Shown here in pieces: positions 15,627-24,471 of a stretch of DNA of 32,772 bases. The translations under genes and the position numbers were made by a program. The notes beneath the pieces were generated by a model, which was not told the DNA's origin, ran no database searches, and saw only the letters and a program-made list of their open reading frames with translations. Every line of letters starts with the position of its first letter. Position 1 is the stretch's first letter. The DNA is from Alphaproteobacteria bacterium (GTDB taxonomy: Bacteria; Pseudomonadota; Alphaproteobacteria; Rhizobiales; Xanthobacteraceae): NCBI GenBank assembly GCA_005884685.1, contig VBAH01000010.1:1-32772 (forward strand), read 5' to 3'.

Positions 15627-16238
15627 ATGGTAGGACCGGACCGGGGTGAGGCGAATTCATCCACAGGTGAAAGCGATGTTGTTTATGCGTACAAGCCGTC
15701 GCTGATGGGAGCGCCGTTCGAATTTCAACTCACGTCGCATGCACTCGAGTGGCGCCGTGGCGGCTCGACGGGTCGTGTAGCGTATGACCGTATTCGGCGC
15801 GTTCGGCTAAGCTTTCGCCCGATGACGATGCAGAACTATCGTTTTCTCGCCGAGATCTGGACGGCCGATGGGCCGAAGCTGCAGATCGCGTCGACCTCGT
15901 GGAAAAGTCTCGTCGAGCACGAGCGGTTCGACGCTGCTTATCGGGCATTCGTAACGGAGCTGTGTCGGCGGATCGGCGCGGCCGGCGGGCCGGCACTGTT
16001 TCAGGCCGGATCGCCCGGCGTGTTCTATTGGCCCGGCGTGCTGGTATTCGCCGGCGCCTCGCTGGCGATTGCCGCGCTGATCGTGCGTGCGCTGCAGGCG
16101 GAGGCCTGGAGCGGCGCCGCGTTCATTGCAACGTTCTTGGTGTTCTTCCTGTGGCAGGCCGGTGCGTTCTTCCACCGCAACCGGCCGGGTACCTTCCCGC
16201 CTAATGCGGTGCCGGAGCCGGTGCTGCCGAAGCGCTAG
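15627..16238 (+). CDS. Hypothetical membrane protein with two C-terminal spans
   Basis: A 203-residue protein. An N-terminal soluble domain of about 130 residues (beta-rich, with FEFQLTSHALEWRRGGSTGRVAYDRIRRVRLSF) resembles a bacterial PH-like domain in rhythm, but this is only an impression. Two membrane spans follow (about 135-157 and 160-182), then a short cationic/proline tail ending PVLPKR. The start is uncertain: the first 15 residues are polar and a later start is possible. The 3' end overlaps the convergent universal stress gene by 38 bp. No function is recognised. Confidence 0.75.
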   Translation: MVGPDRGEANSSTGESDVVYAYKPSLMGAPFEFQLTSHALEWRRGGSTGRVAYDRIRRVRLSFRPMTMQNYRFLAEIWTADGPKLQIASTSWKSLVEHERFDAAYRAFVTELCRRIGAAGGPALFQAGSPGVFYWPGVLVFAGASLAIAALIVRALQAEAWSGAAFIATFLVFFLWQAGAFFHRNRPGTFPPNAVPEPVLPKR

Positions 16239-16665
16239 CGGGCTTGCGCACGACCAAAACCGAGCACTTGGCGTAGCGCACCATATGCCCGGCGTTCGAG
16301 CCGAGGAAATAGGTCTTCATCGCCGGCCGGTGCGAACTCATCACAATGACGTCGCAGCCGAACACCTTCGCCTCTTCCAGCACCTCGTGGTAGATGCCGC
16401 CTTGGCGCACGACGGTCGAGACCTTTCCGGGGTCGAGCGCGCTGTCCTTCGCGATGGTCGCGAGCGCATCTTCGGCCGAACCACGCTGCTGCACGTCGAA
16501 GTCGGGCGGCACGTATTCGGCGAGCATCACCGGCGTCATCGGAATGACATTGATCAGCCGCACCGCGCCGCCCGAGGCGCGGGCGAGCTCGACAGCGGTA
16601 TCGAGCGCAGGTTTGACGAATTCCGGATCGGCCAGATCAACCGGCACGAGAATTCTCTGGAACAT
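16201..16665 (-). CDS. Universal stress protein (UspA family)
   Basis: A 154-residue single-domain Usp with an alpha/beta nucleotide-binding fold. It opens MFQRILVPVDLADPEF, has the central CDVIVMSSHRP strand, and the terminal signature LGSNAGHMVRYAKCSVLVVRK, which resembles the ATP-binding G-x2-G-x9-G(S/T) motif imperfectly: the second Gly is present but the rest is degenerate. Such proteins are cytosolic stress or nucleotide sensors. GGAGG-like sequence (GGGAGGAGC on the minus strand) lies just before the ATG at 16665. No EcfG site was found upstream. Confidence 0.9.
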   Translation of the reverse strand: MFQRILVPVDLADPEFVKPALDTAVELARASGGAVRLINVIPMTPVMLAEYVPPDFDVQQRGSAEDALATIAKDSALDPGKVSTVVRQGGIYHEVLEEAKVFGCDVIVMSSHRPAMKTYFLGSNAGHMVRYAKCSVLVVRKPASASAAPAPAPH

Positions 16666-16707
16666 GGCGAGCTCCTCCCAGTAGCGCGCGCAGCCGTAAT
16701 GGTTAGT

Positions 16708-17739
16708 CTAGCCGTCCGGAAGCGCCTTGTCGCGTGCCGCCTCTTCGCGGCGGCGCAGCAAGTCGCCCGCGATGTCCGACAGCCTTGGCTTCGCCAGCGC
16801 CGCAAAGGGCAGGGGCCGCGCCACGTCGATCGCCGCCAGGCCGAGCCGGGCGGTGAGCAGCCCGTTCAGGACCCCTTCGCCAAGCCGCGCCGAAACCCTG
16901 GCCGCCACTCCGTGGCCGACCATTTGCTGGATCAGGCTGTCGCCGGCCGCGATCGAGCCGGTCACCGTCAGATGCGCGATGATGTGGCGCACCAAGCGGA
17001 CCAGCCCGAGCATGCCGGGCCGCCCGCCATAGAGCGCGGCCAGGCGCCGGATCATGCCGAGGGCCGCGAACAGCACGAAGGCCATGTCGAGGGCGGCGCG
17101 CGGCGATACCGCGGTGACGATCGAGACGCGCGTTGCCGCGCGGGCCACCATGCGCGCGGCCTCCTGGTCGAGCGGCGCCATCAGGGCGCGTTCGGCGATG
17201 TGCAGCAGGTCGCGCCCGTCGATGATTTCGGTGCGATGGCTTTCCAGCTCGGTGCGGCTGCGGGCAAGTTGCGGCGTTGCGGAGAGCAGGGCAGTCAGTT
17301 CAGACACGATCGCGCGCGCGGAATCACGGTCGTCTTGCAGAAGAGCGGCCTCGGCGCGCGTGCGCAGCCGTTCGATCGAAGCGAGGCGAAGAAGCCCGGC
17401 TATCTCCTTGACGCAGATCACGATCAGCGAGAGCCCGGCGAGCGCCGCAAGCACCAATCCGAGGCCGCCGAGCCACGTCGCGCGCGTGTAGAGATCCTCG
17501 ATCAGCGCGGTGGTCGCGAGGCCCGTGCCGAGGGTCACCAAGCCGGCAAGCGCGGACCAGAAGACAGCGCCCCACGGAAACCGGCGCTTCACGGGAAGCG
17601 GCGGCGCGATCGGCACCGGCAGGTCGAAATCCTCCGGCTGCGGCACGACGCGCACGGTGCCCTTTGCGGCACGCGCGTCTTCCTCCGCCACGATGACGTG
17701 CGGGTCGTCGAGCCGGAATGCCGCGGGTCTGCGAGTCAT
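16708..17739 (-). CDS. ycjF: YcjF-family (DUF697/UPF0283) membrane protein
   Basis: A 343-residue inner-membrane protein: a cytosolic N-terminus, two membrane spans at about residues 55-78 and 88-110, and a C-terminal DUF697-like region with Ala/Gly-rich hydrophobic helices (VARAATRVSIVTAVSPRAALDMAFVLFAALGMI). The TIGR01620-type family is nearly always next to ycjX, as here: its ATG overlaps the ycjX stop as ATGA (17736-17739), implying translational coupling. The biochemical role is not established; envelope stress has been suggested for the E. coli pair. Confidence 0.88.
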   Translation of the reverse strand: MTRRPAAFRLDDPHVIVAEEDARAAKGTVRVVPQPEDFDLPVPIAPPLPVKRRFPWGAVFWSALAGLVTLGTGLATTALIEDLYTRATWLGGLGLVLAALAGLSLIVICVKEIAGLLRLASIERLRTRAEAALLQDDRDSARAIVSELTALLSATPQLARSRTELESHRTEIIDGRDLLHIAERALMAPLDQEAARMVARAATRVSIVTAVSPRAALDMAFVLFAALGMIRRLAALYGGRPGMLGLVRLVRHIIAHLTVTGSIAAGDSLIQQMVGHGVAARVSARLGEGVLNGLLTARLGLAAIDVARPLPFAALAKPRLSDIAGDLLRRREEAARDKALPDG

Positions 17740-19190
17740 GCGAGCCGGTCTCCAAGCAGGAATTGCAGCGCACGGGCGAGGCGGAGGTGGGGCAGGGTGG
17801 GCGTGCCCGCGCGCCCCGCCTCGCCCGGCGGCGGGCGGAAACGCAGAAAGCGGTAGTCGCTCTCGTCCGACGCGGTGAGCCCCCTGAATCCATCGAACAG
17901 TGCGGCCGGATCGTCCGGCAGATCGCCAGGAAACGACGCAATCTCGGTCTCCCCGTCGAAGCTGTCGCGGCCAAACGCCTCTCCTGCGAGCGGCTTGCCG
18001 GTGATGGCGGGGAGTTTCTCGCGCCCGCGCGCGACCATCGCCTCGCGCGTCGCGCGCACCGCGGCGAGTGCAATCACATCGACGGTTGCGCCGGAAAACT
18101 TCGCACGCTCGATGGCGCGCTCGGTCATGCGCGCGAGGAAGCGCTCGAGCTTGTCGTGGCTGGTATGGTGCAGGTGGTCCGCTTTGGTGGCGGCGAACAG
18201 AATGCGGTCGATCCGCGGGCGGAACAGCGCGCTCGCGACTGTCGATCGGCCGGTACGGAATGAACCGAGAATTGCGGCGAGTGCGTTCTCGAGGTCCTTC
18301 ACGGCGTCCGGGCCGGCATTGAAGGCCGCAAGCGCGTCGACCAGCACGATCTGGCGGTCGAGCCGCGCGAAATGCTCGCGATAGAACGGCCGTACCACGA
18401 CGTCTTTATACGCTTCAAAGCGCCGCTCCATCATGGCCGCGAGCGAGCCGGGCGATGTCTCCGTGCCCGCAAGCTCCAGCGGCGCGAAGGTGAGTGCGGG
18501 CGAGCCGGCAAGATCGCCGGGCATCAGGAAGCGGCCGGGCGGCAGCAGCCGCATGGCGTAGCGCTCGTTGCGGCAAGCCTTCAGGTAATCGGTGAACAGC
18601 GCTGCGGCCAGAAGCGCCGACTGCTCGTTCTCGGGCGCGTCCGGATCGAGCGTGGCGAGATGGTTGTGCCAGCGTGCCGCGAGCACCGCGCGCGGACCTG
18701 AGCGCGACAGCCTCAGCGTATCGGCCGACCATTGCGCATAGCCGGTCGTGAGCAGCGGCAAGTCGAGCAGCCATTCGCCCGGATAGTCGACGATGTCGAG
18801 CGTCAGGGTGCGGTTGCGCGAGCGCCGCCGCGCCGACTGGTATTCGATGACGAGTCGAAGCTCGCTGATGCGGCTGGTCGATTCGGGCCAGCGCCGTTCC
18901 TCGGTGAGCGCGTGCACATGTGTCTCGTAATCAAAGCGCGGCACCGCATCGTCGGGCTGCGGTTCGAGCCGCGCGCGCGCGATGCGCCCGCTCGACAGTG
19001 CCTCGAACACCGGCAGCCGGCCCCCGTGCAGCAGCTGATGCACCAGCGCGGTGATGAACACGGTCTTCCCCGCGCCCGAAAGGCCGGTGACGCCAAGCCG
19101 GACCGTCGGATGGAACAGGCCCAAGCCGAATTCGCCGAGCGCGCGGCCGGCAAGGCGGATTTCTTCCGTGATGTGGGTGAGTGAGGGCAT
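17736..19190 (-). CDS. ycjX: YcjX-family P-loop GTPase-like protein
   Basis: From the ATG at 19190 (MPSLTHITEEIRLAG) the protein has 484 residues. Walker A is GLSGAGKT (36-43) within RLGVTGLSGAGKTVF; the Walker B-like strand LTLDIVDYPGEWLLDLPLL carries the Asp and the family-typical DYPGEWLLDLPLL segment; AATKADHLHH is an NKxD-like base-recognition motif (TKAD). YcjX proteins are stress-inducible P-loop NTPases whose partner is YcjF, encoded immediately downstream. An upstream in-frame start at 19229 adds 13 residues and is less likely. The gene begins 43 bp after the SixA-like gene on the same strand, suggesting a three-gene operon. Confidence 0.9.
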   Translation of the reverse strand: MPSLTHITEEIRLAGRALGEFGLGLFHPTVRLGVTGLSGAGKTVFITALVHQLLHGGRLPVFEALSSGRIARARLEPQPDDAVPRFDYETHVHALTEERRWPESTSRISELRLVIEYQSARRRSRNRTLTLDIVDYPGEWLLDLPLLTTGYAQWSADTLRLSRSGPRAVLAARWHNHLATLDPDAPENEQSALLAAALFTDYLKACRNERYAMRLLPPGRFLMPGDLAGSPALTFAPLELAGTETSPGSLAAMMERRFEAYKDVVVRPFYREHFARLDRQIVLVDALAAFNAGPDAVKDLENALAAILGSFRTGRSTVASALFRPRIDRILFAATKADHLHHTSHDKLERFLARMTERAIERAKFSGATVDVIALAAVRATREAMVARGREKLPAITGKPLAGEAFGRDSFDGETEIASFPGDLPDDPAALFDGFRGLTASDESDYRFLRFRPPPGEAGRAGTPTLPHLRLARALQFLLGDRLA

Positions 19191-19232
19191 TTGGGCCGAC
19201 TTGAGATATGCGCCCGGGGCCTCGCGCACCAG

Positions 19233-19760
19233 TCAGGCGGTCTCGCTGTCGAGCGCCTTCGGGACGACGAAGCGGTCGAGCCGGCCAGCCTTGGGATGCA
19301 GCTTGCCCCAGTCGTCGAGCGGGAAATCGATCACAGCAAGCGCGCCGGTCGGGAATTTCTCGATCAGCTGCTGGCGCGCCTCGACGTCGCCCGCCGCGAT
19401 CAGCAGCGAGGCCAATTCGGCCATGCCGGGATTGTGGCCGACGAGCAGCAGGCTGTGCACCGCTTTCGGCGTCGCCTTGATGACGGCGAGCAGCGTGTCG
19501 GCACCCGACTCGTAAACGCGCTCCTCCTGCCGGATTTGCGGCGGTTCCTTGAAGGCGGGGAGAACGTGCTCCAGCGTTTCCGCCACCCGCACGGCCGGGG
19601 AGGCGACGATCAGGTCGGGCACGAGTGCGTGGCGCGCCATGTAGGCGCCCATCCTGGGGGCGGCTGCGCGGCCGCGTGCACTCAGCGGCCGCTCCAGGTC
19701 GCGCGCGCCCGGCGCGGACCAGTCGGATTTTGCGTGGCGCAACAGTATCAGGCGGCGCAT
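19233..19760 (-). CDS. SixA-type histidine phosphatase
   Basis: A 175-residue protein of the histidine phosphatase (phosphoglycerate mutase-like) superfamily. The catalytic motif is LLRHAKSDW with phospho-accepting H9; the conserved downstream SxAxR loop is ASPAVRVAETLE; the second catalytic His is in LLLVGHNPGM. The RHxKS form and the length of about 170 match the SixA group, which removes phosphate from His in HPt-type phosphorelay proteins or acts on small phosphates. The frame remains open far upstream on this strand but only the part from 19760 looks like the family. It is first in a likely operon with ycjX and ycjF and divergent from the FAD oxidoreductase. Confidence 0.88.
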   Translation of the reverse strand: MRRLILLRHAKSDWSAPGARDLERPLSARGRAAAPRMGAYMARHALVPDLIVASPAVRVAETLEHVLPAFKEPPQIRQEERVYESGADTLLAVIKATPKAVHSLLLVGHNPGMAELASLLIAAGDVEARQQLIEKFPTGALAVIDFPLDDWGKLHPKAGRLDRFVVPKALDSETA

Positions 19761-19841
19761 CGGCGGATGGTTCCGATTCAGGGCTAGTATGCCGTCAGGG
19801 GCCGCTTGCGAGAACCCCGGCAAACGCGGCATCAAGGGGCG

Positions 19842-21620
19842 ATGACCGAACCTCCTCAGACTTGGTACGCCACAACCTCGGCCGCGGCGCCGGCGCGTCC
19901 GGCGCTGACCCACAATCTCGATGTGGATGTGTGCGTCGTCGGGGCCGGGCTTGCAGGCCTGACCGTTGCGCGCGAAGTCGCGCGGCGCGGCTGGTCGGTG
20001 GCGGTGCTCGAGGCCGGCAAGGTGGCCGGCGGCGCCTCGGGCCGCAACGCGGGGTTCGTATCGCCTGGATTTGCCGAGCGGATCGACGCAATCGTCGAGC
20101 GCGTTGGCCTGCCGCGCGCCAGGGAATTGTGGACACTCTCGGAGGCTGGCGTTGAATACGTCCGCCGCGCGATCGCCGAGACGGCGATGCCCGGCGTCGA
20201 GCCGCGCGACGGTCGTCTCGCGGTGCGGCGCACGGATGACGAGGCCGGGCTGATCGAGCATGTCGCGATGCTGCGCGTCGAGTTCGGTGCCGACGTCGAG
20301 GCGTGGCCGACCGATCAGGTGCGCGAGGTGTTGCGCAGCGGGCATTATTTTCAGGCCGCGCATTACGCCAAGGCCTTTCACATTCATCCGCTGAATTACG
20401 CGCTCGGCCTGGCGGCGGATGCGGAACGGCATGGCGCGCGGATTTTTCAAGACACGCAGGCGATCGGGATCGATCCGGCGGGCGTACGCAAACGGGTAGA
20501 GACGCCGCATGGATTGGTGCGTGCGCACCACGTGGTGCTTGCCGGCAGCACCGGCATCGGTTCGCTCGATGAGCAGATCGCCACGACCGTGCTGCCGGTT
20601 TCCACGTATGTGGCCGTGACGGCGCCGCTCGGCGAAAAGCTGTTCGATGCGGTGCGCTACACCGGTGCGGTCGCGGATACGCGGCGCGCCGGCGATTATT
20701 ACCGTATCGTCGCGGACGACCGGCTGCTGTGGGGCGGCCGCATCACGACCCGTGCCGCGCCATCGAGGCGCCTCAAGGCGCAGATGCGCCGCGACATCCT
20801 GAAGGTCTACCCACAGCTCGGTGTGGTGGAGATCGAATACGCCTGGGCCGGCACGATGGCCTATGCGGTGCACAAGATGCCGCAGATCGGCGAGCTTGCG
20901 CCCGGCTATTGGCTTGCCAGCGCCTTCGGTGGCCACGGGCTGAATACCACCGCGATGGCGGGCGAGATGATTGCGCGCGCGATCCTCGATGGCGATGACC
21001 GCTGGCGGCTGTTCTCGTCCTATGAGCTGGTCTGGGCGGGGGGCCGTGCCGGCCGCGTCGCCGCGCAGGCCGCCTATTGGTCGATGCAGGCGCGCGATGC
21101 CTTGCAGGGCTGGATCTCGCGCTATCGCGATTCCGCCCGACGCGAATCGGACGAACGCCAGGCGCGCTGGGCCGCCGAGAAGGCCGCACGCAAGGCGGAA
21201 GCCGAGGCGCGCCGCGCCGAGGAGGAAACCAGGCGCATCGCAGAAGCCGAGGCGCGCCGCCTCGCCGCCGAGGAAGCGCGCAAGGTCGCGGCGGAAAAAG
21301 CGTTGCGCGCGAGGCAGGAAGTGGAGCGGATCAGGCAGGAGCGCGCACGCGCCGCCGAGGAAGCAAAGCATGCCGCCGAAGAGGCCGCGCGCGCCGCCGC
21401 CGAAAACGCGATGCACGACGCGGCAGAAGCCGCAACTGCGCTCCCCCGCCAGATCGGGGAACACAAGGCACTGACGGCGGACGCGGTCGTTGCGGAAATG
21501 CCCGCCGCAGGTGAGGGGGCACCAACCATTGCTGAAACACGGAAGGTTCGCAGGCCGCGCAAGCCGCGCGCGTCCAAAAAGAAAAAAGAAGTAGCCGAGC
21601 CGCTGCCGCCCGCGACGTGA
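19842..21620 (+). CDS. FAD-dependent oxidoreductase with long helical tail
   Basis: A DAO-family flavoprotein, similar to gamma-glutamylputrescine oxidase and glycine oxidase types, that would oxidise a C-N bond of an amine or amino acid. The start ATG at 19842 gives 592 residues. The Rossmann motif is VVGAGLAGL (GAGLAG 34-39) with E57 at the end of the second strand, then the family motif GASGRNAGFVSPGF. FGGHGLNTTAMAGE near residue 365 is the C-terminal FAD loop. After about residue 426 comes a 165-residue extension of Ala/Glu/Arg/Lys repeats (AEAEARRAEEETRR style) ending in a basic PRKPRASKKKKE tail. Most relatives end near residue 430, so the tail is unusual. The substrate is unknown. Confidence 0.87.
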   Translation: MTEPPQTWYATTSAAAPARPALTHNLDVDVCVVGAGLAGLTVAREVARRGWSVAVLEAGKVAGGASGRNAGFVSPGFAERIDAIVERVGLPRARELWTLSEAGVEYVRRAIAETAMPGVEPRDGRLAVRRTDDEAGLIEHVAMLRVEFGADVEAWPTDQVREVLRSGHYFQAAHYAKAFHIHPLNYALGLAADAERHGARIFQDTQAIGIDPAGVRKRVETPHGLVRAHHVVLAGSTGIGSLDEQIATTVLPVSTYVAVTAPLGEKLFDAVRYTGAVADTRRAGDYYRIVADDRLLWGGRITTRAAPSRRLKAQMRRDILKVYPQLGVVEIEYAWAGTMAYAVHKMPQIGELAPGYWLASAFGGHGLNTTAMAGEMIARAILDGDDRWRLFSSYELVWAGGRAGRVAAQAAYWSMQARDALQGWISRYRDSARRESDERQARWAAEKAARKAEAEARRAEEETRRIAEAEARRLAAEEARKVAAEKALRARQEVERIRQERARAAEEAKHAAEEAARAAAENAMHDAAEAATALPRQIGEHKALTADAVVAEMPAAGEGAPTIAETRKVRRPRKPRASKKKKEVAEPLPPAT

Positions 21621-21694
21621 CAATACCATGCACGCATGGCCGTGATGTGCGCTATGCGGCGCGGATTCGCCAATAGAACCTGAGAAGATCGCCC

Positions 21695-22726
21695 ATGAAG
21701 CATATGCTCGAACTCGCCCTCGACACGTTCGGCGACATCACCGACGGTACGGATGGAAAGCCGCTGCATGCGGCGCAAGTGATCCGCAACCTTGTCGACG
21801 AGGCGGTTCTCGCTGACGACGTCGGCGTCGATGCCATCGGCGTCGGCGAACATCATCGAGCGGACTTCGCAGTTTCCGCGCCGGAAATCGTGCTCGCGGC
21901 CATCGCAAGCCGTACCAGGCGAATCCGGCTCGGCTCGGCTGTGACGGTGCTGTCGTCGGACGATCCAATCCGGGTGTTTCAGCGGTTTTCCACCATCGAT
22001 GCGATCTCGAACGGGCGTGCCGAGGTTATCCTCGGCCGCGGTTCTTTCGTCGAATCGTTTCCGTTATTCGGTTTGGACTTGAAGCAATACGAGGAGCTCT
22101 TCAACGAGAAGCTCGACCTGTTTGCCGCGGTGCTCAAGGAGCAGCCGGTGACGTGGCAGGGCGCGCTGCGGCCGCCGCTCAACGATCAGAGCGTCTATCC
22201 GAAGACAGAGTCGGGTCACCTTACGACCTGGATCGGCGTCGGCGGCACGCCGCAATCAGTGATGCGTGCCGCGCATTACGGTATGCCGATGATGCTGGCG
22301 ATCATCGGCGGCGATCCGCAGCGTTTCGTGCCGTTCGCGGATCTTTATCGGCGCGCACTCAAGGAGATGGGCAAGCCGGAGTTGCCGGTTGGCGTGCATT
22401 CGCATGGCTACGTCGCGGAGACGGATGCGCAGGCGCGCGAGGAGCTGTTCACCGACTACAAGCGCATGCGTGACAAGATCGGCGCCGAGCGCGGCTGGCC
22501 GCCGATGAGCCGCGCCGATTTCGAACGCGAGATTGCGCACGGGTCGCTCTATGTCGGATCGCCCGAAACAGTCGCGCGCAAGATCGCCGGCACGATCAAG
22601 ATGTTCGATCTTGCCCGCTTCACCATGAAGTACAGCGCGGGGCCATTGTCCCACACGAAGGCGATGCGCTGCATCGAGCTTTACGGGCGCAAGGTCATGC
22701 CGCTGGTCAGGGAGATGGTGGGCTAA
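21695..22726 (+). CDS. LLM-class flavin-dependent oxidoreductase
   Basis: A 343-residue TIM-barrel protein of the bacterial luciferase-like monooxygenase family. It opens with LELALDTFGDI, then GVDAIGVGEHHRADFAVSAPEIVLAAIASRT, which is the hallmark region for FMN/F420-type LLM enzymes (GEHH), and continues VTVLSSDDPIRVFQRFSTIDAISNGRAEVILGRG. Later IGVGGTPQSVMRAA and YVGSPETVARKI are also typical. Substrate and flavin partner cannot be told from sequence. It follows the FAD oxidoreductase by 74 bp on the same strand and may be co-transcribed. A palindromic repeat follows its stop. Confidence 0.88.
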   Translation: MKHMLELALDTFGDITDGTDGKPLHAAQVIRNLVDEAVLADDVGVDAIGVGEHHRADFAVSAPEIVLAAIASRTRRIRLGSAVTVLSSDDPIRVFQRFSTIDAISNGRAEVILGRGSFVESFPLFGLDLKQYEELFNEKLDLFAAVLKEQPVTWQGALRPPLNDQSVYPKTESGHLTTWIGVGGTPQSVMRAAHYGMPMMLAIIGGDPQRFVPFADLYRRALKEMGKPELPVGVHSHGYVAETDAQAREELFTDYKRMRDKIGAERGWPPMSRADFEREIAHGSLYVGSPETVARKIAGTIKMFDLARFTMKYSAGPLSHTKAMRCIELYGRKVMPLVREMVG

Positions 22727-22733
22727 CGCGGCT

Positions 22734-22847
22734 GTCATCCCGGCCGAGCGCAGCGAGAGCCGGGATCCAGTAAACACCGTCGGAGCGATGTCGCACTGCC
22801 GGCGATTACTGGATCCTGGACAGCCGCTTCGCGGCTTCCGGGATGAC
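22734..22847. repeat. Intergenic palindrome, GTCATCCCGG family
   Basis: Outer arms GTCATCCCGG (22734-22743) and CCGGGATGAC (22838-22847) enclose a second pair GGATCCAGTAA/TTACTGGATCC and Cys-free GC-rich spacer. It lies between the convergent LLM and MoxR genes and matches the family at 7608-7680 and 24980-25110. Confidence 0.8.
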
Positions 22848-22855
22848 CGACGGGG

Positions 22856-23701
22856 TTACCGCCCCTCTCTCCGTGCCATGAAGGCGAGCCGCTCGAACAG
22901 GTGCACGTCCTGCTCGTTCTTGATCAGTGCGCCGTGCAGCGGCGGGATCAGTTTCTTCGGGTCGCGCTCGCGCAATGTTTCCGGTCCGATGTCCTCGACC
23001 ATCAGCAGCTTGAGCCAATCAAGCAGTTCCGAGGTCGAGGGTTTCTTCTTCAACCCCGGCACTTCGCGGATTTCATAGAACAGCTTGAGCGCCTCGGCCA
23101 CCAGCCGCTGCTTGATGCCGGGGAAATGCACATCGATGATGGCGCTCATCGTGTCGGGATCGGGAAAGCGGATGTAGTGGAAGAAACAGCGGCGCAGGAA
23201 GGCGTCGGGCAATTCCTTCTCGTTGTTCGAGGTGATCACCACGATCGGACGCCGCCGCGCATGCACGGTTTCGTGCGTCTCGTAGACGTAGAACTCCATC
23301 CGGTCGAGTTCCTGCAGCAGGTCGTTGGGAAACTCGATGTCGGCCTTGTCGATCTCGTCGATCAGCAGCACCGGCCGCTCGTCCGACACGAAAGCGTCCC
23401 ACAGCTTGCCGCGCCGGATGTAGTTGCGGATGTCGGCCACGCGCTGGTCGCCGAGCTGGCTGTCGCGCAGGCGCGAGACCGCGTCGTATTCGTAAAGGCC
23501 CTGCAGCGCCTTGGTGGTCGACTTGACGTGCCATTCAATCAGCGGCGCGGACAGCGCCTTGGCAATCTCGAGCGCCAGCACTGTCTTGCCAGTGCCGGGC
23601 TCGCCCTTGACCAGCAGCGGCCGTTCCAGCGTGATCGCCGCATTGACGGCGACCTTCAGGTCGTCGGTCGCCACATAGGCCTTGGTGCCTTCAAAACGCA
23701 T
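22856..23701 (-). CDS. MoxR-family AAA+ ATPase
   Basis: A 281-residue AAA+ ATPase of the MoxR/RavA clade, chaperone-like proteins that help mature or insert cofactors into partner complexes. Walker A is GEPGTGKT (33-40), Walker B is VLLIDEIDKA, and the sensor-1 region is VVITSNNEKELPDAFLRRCFFHYIRFP. The C-terminal lid contains PSTSELLDWLKLL. In many Rhizobiales this gene precedes a VWA (CoxE-like) gene; here the next downstream region is a palindrome and the convergent LLM gene, so the usual partner is not adjacent. Regulation is not visible. Confidence 0.9.
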   Translation of the reverse strand: MRFEGTKAYVATDDLKVAVNAAITLERPLLVKGEPGTGKTVLALEIAKALSAPLIEWHVKSTTKALQGLYEYDAVSRLRDSQLGDQRVADIRNYIRRGKLWDAFVSDERPVLLIDEIDKADIEFPNDLLQELDRMEFYVYETHETVHARRRPIVVITSNNEKELPDAFLRRCFFHYIRFPDPDTMSAIIDVHFPGIKQRLVAEALKLFYEIREVPGLKKKPSTSELLDWLKLLMVEDIGPETLRERDPKKLIPPLHGALIKNEQDVHLFERLAFMARREGR

Positions 23702-23868
23702 GCCGGGTTCCTTCGTTGCGGCGCACCCTAGGGCGCGGCCGGGCGTGCGGCAAGGCAGCCGATAACGCGCGTTTCGCAGGATTGTGAGAGCAATTGACCA
23801 CCGCGGGCACCCGAATGGTCTATAGAGTGCGTGTGAGAGGACAGAGCACCACCTGGGAGGTCGCGCTC

Positions 23869-24471
23869 ATGATCGGACGATTGTTTGCTGCCGCCTGGGT
23901 GCTCGCAGCCGCCATAAGCGGGGCACCGGCACAGGCGCCGAAGACCACCACGGCGATCTTCGCCGGCGGTTGCTTCTGGTGCGTGGAAGCGGATTTCGAC
24001 AAGGTGCCGGGCGTCATCTCGACCACCTCCGGCTACATCGGCGGCACCCTGAAGAACCCGACCTACCAGCAGGTATCGGCCGGTGGCACGGGCCATGCCG
24101 AGGCGGTGGAGATCGCATACGATCCCGCCAGGGTGACTTACGCGCAGCTGCTCGATGTGTTCTGGCGCAACATCGATCCGCTGGTGAAGGACAAGCAGTT
24201 CTGCGACTCCGGCGATCAGTATCGCAGCGCCATCTTCTATCGCACCGACGATGAGAAGAAGCTCGCCGAAGAGACCAAGAAGAAGGTCGAGGGGAAATTC
24301 GCGCCGCGCACGGTCTACACGCAGATCGTCAAGGCCGACACGTTCTATCCGGCCGAGGACTACCACCAGGATTATTACAAGAAGAACGAGTCCCGATATA
24401 AATTCTACCGCTGGAACTGCGGGCGCGATCAGCGCCTCGAGCAGCTGTGGGGCAAGAAGGAGCAATCATGA
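23869..24471 (+). CDS. msrA: Exported peptide methionine-(S)-S-oxide reductase
   Basis: MsrA reduces the S-epimer of methionine sulfoxide in proteins. The start at 23869 is set by GGGAGG 8 bp upstream and by a signal peptide ([20 protein letters not shown], cleavage near AQA), which puts the enzyme in the periplasm. The 200-residue protein has the catalytic motif GGCFWC (C35), a variant of the usual GCFWG with an extra Cys at 38. It also has YxGG in [16 protein letters not shown] and the C-terminal resolving Cys in [14 protein letters not shown]. Its stop overlaps the ATG of msrB. A frame start at 23794 would bury the signal peptide and is rejected. Confidence 0.93.
   Translation: MIGRLFAAAWVLAAAISGAPAQAPKTTTAIFAGGCFWCVEADFDKVPGVISTTSGYIGGTLKNPTYQQVSAGGTGHAEAVEIAYDPARVTYAQLLDVFWRNIDPLVKDKQFCDSGDQYRSAIFYRTDDEKKLAEETKKKVEGKFAPRTVYTQIVKADTFYPAEDYHQDYYKKNESRYKFYRWNCGRDQRLEQLWGKKEQS

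Noticed and set aside
19761-21629. Upstream extension of the SixA-like reading frame to nearly 800 codons
   Set aside because: The extension is antisense to the FAD oxidoreductase gene and looks like no protein. The family start MRRLILLRHAKS lies at 19760.
22734-22847. CRISPR-like or tRNA-like structure in the intergenic palindrome
   Set aside because: There is only one pair of inverted arms, no spacer-repeat series and no cloverleaf; it belongs with the dispersed palindromes.
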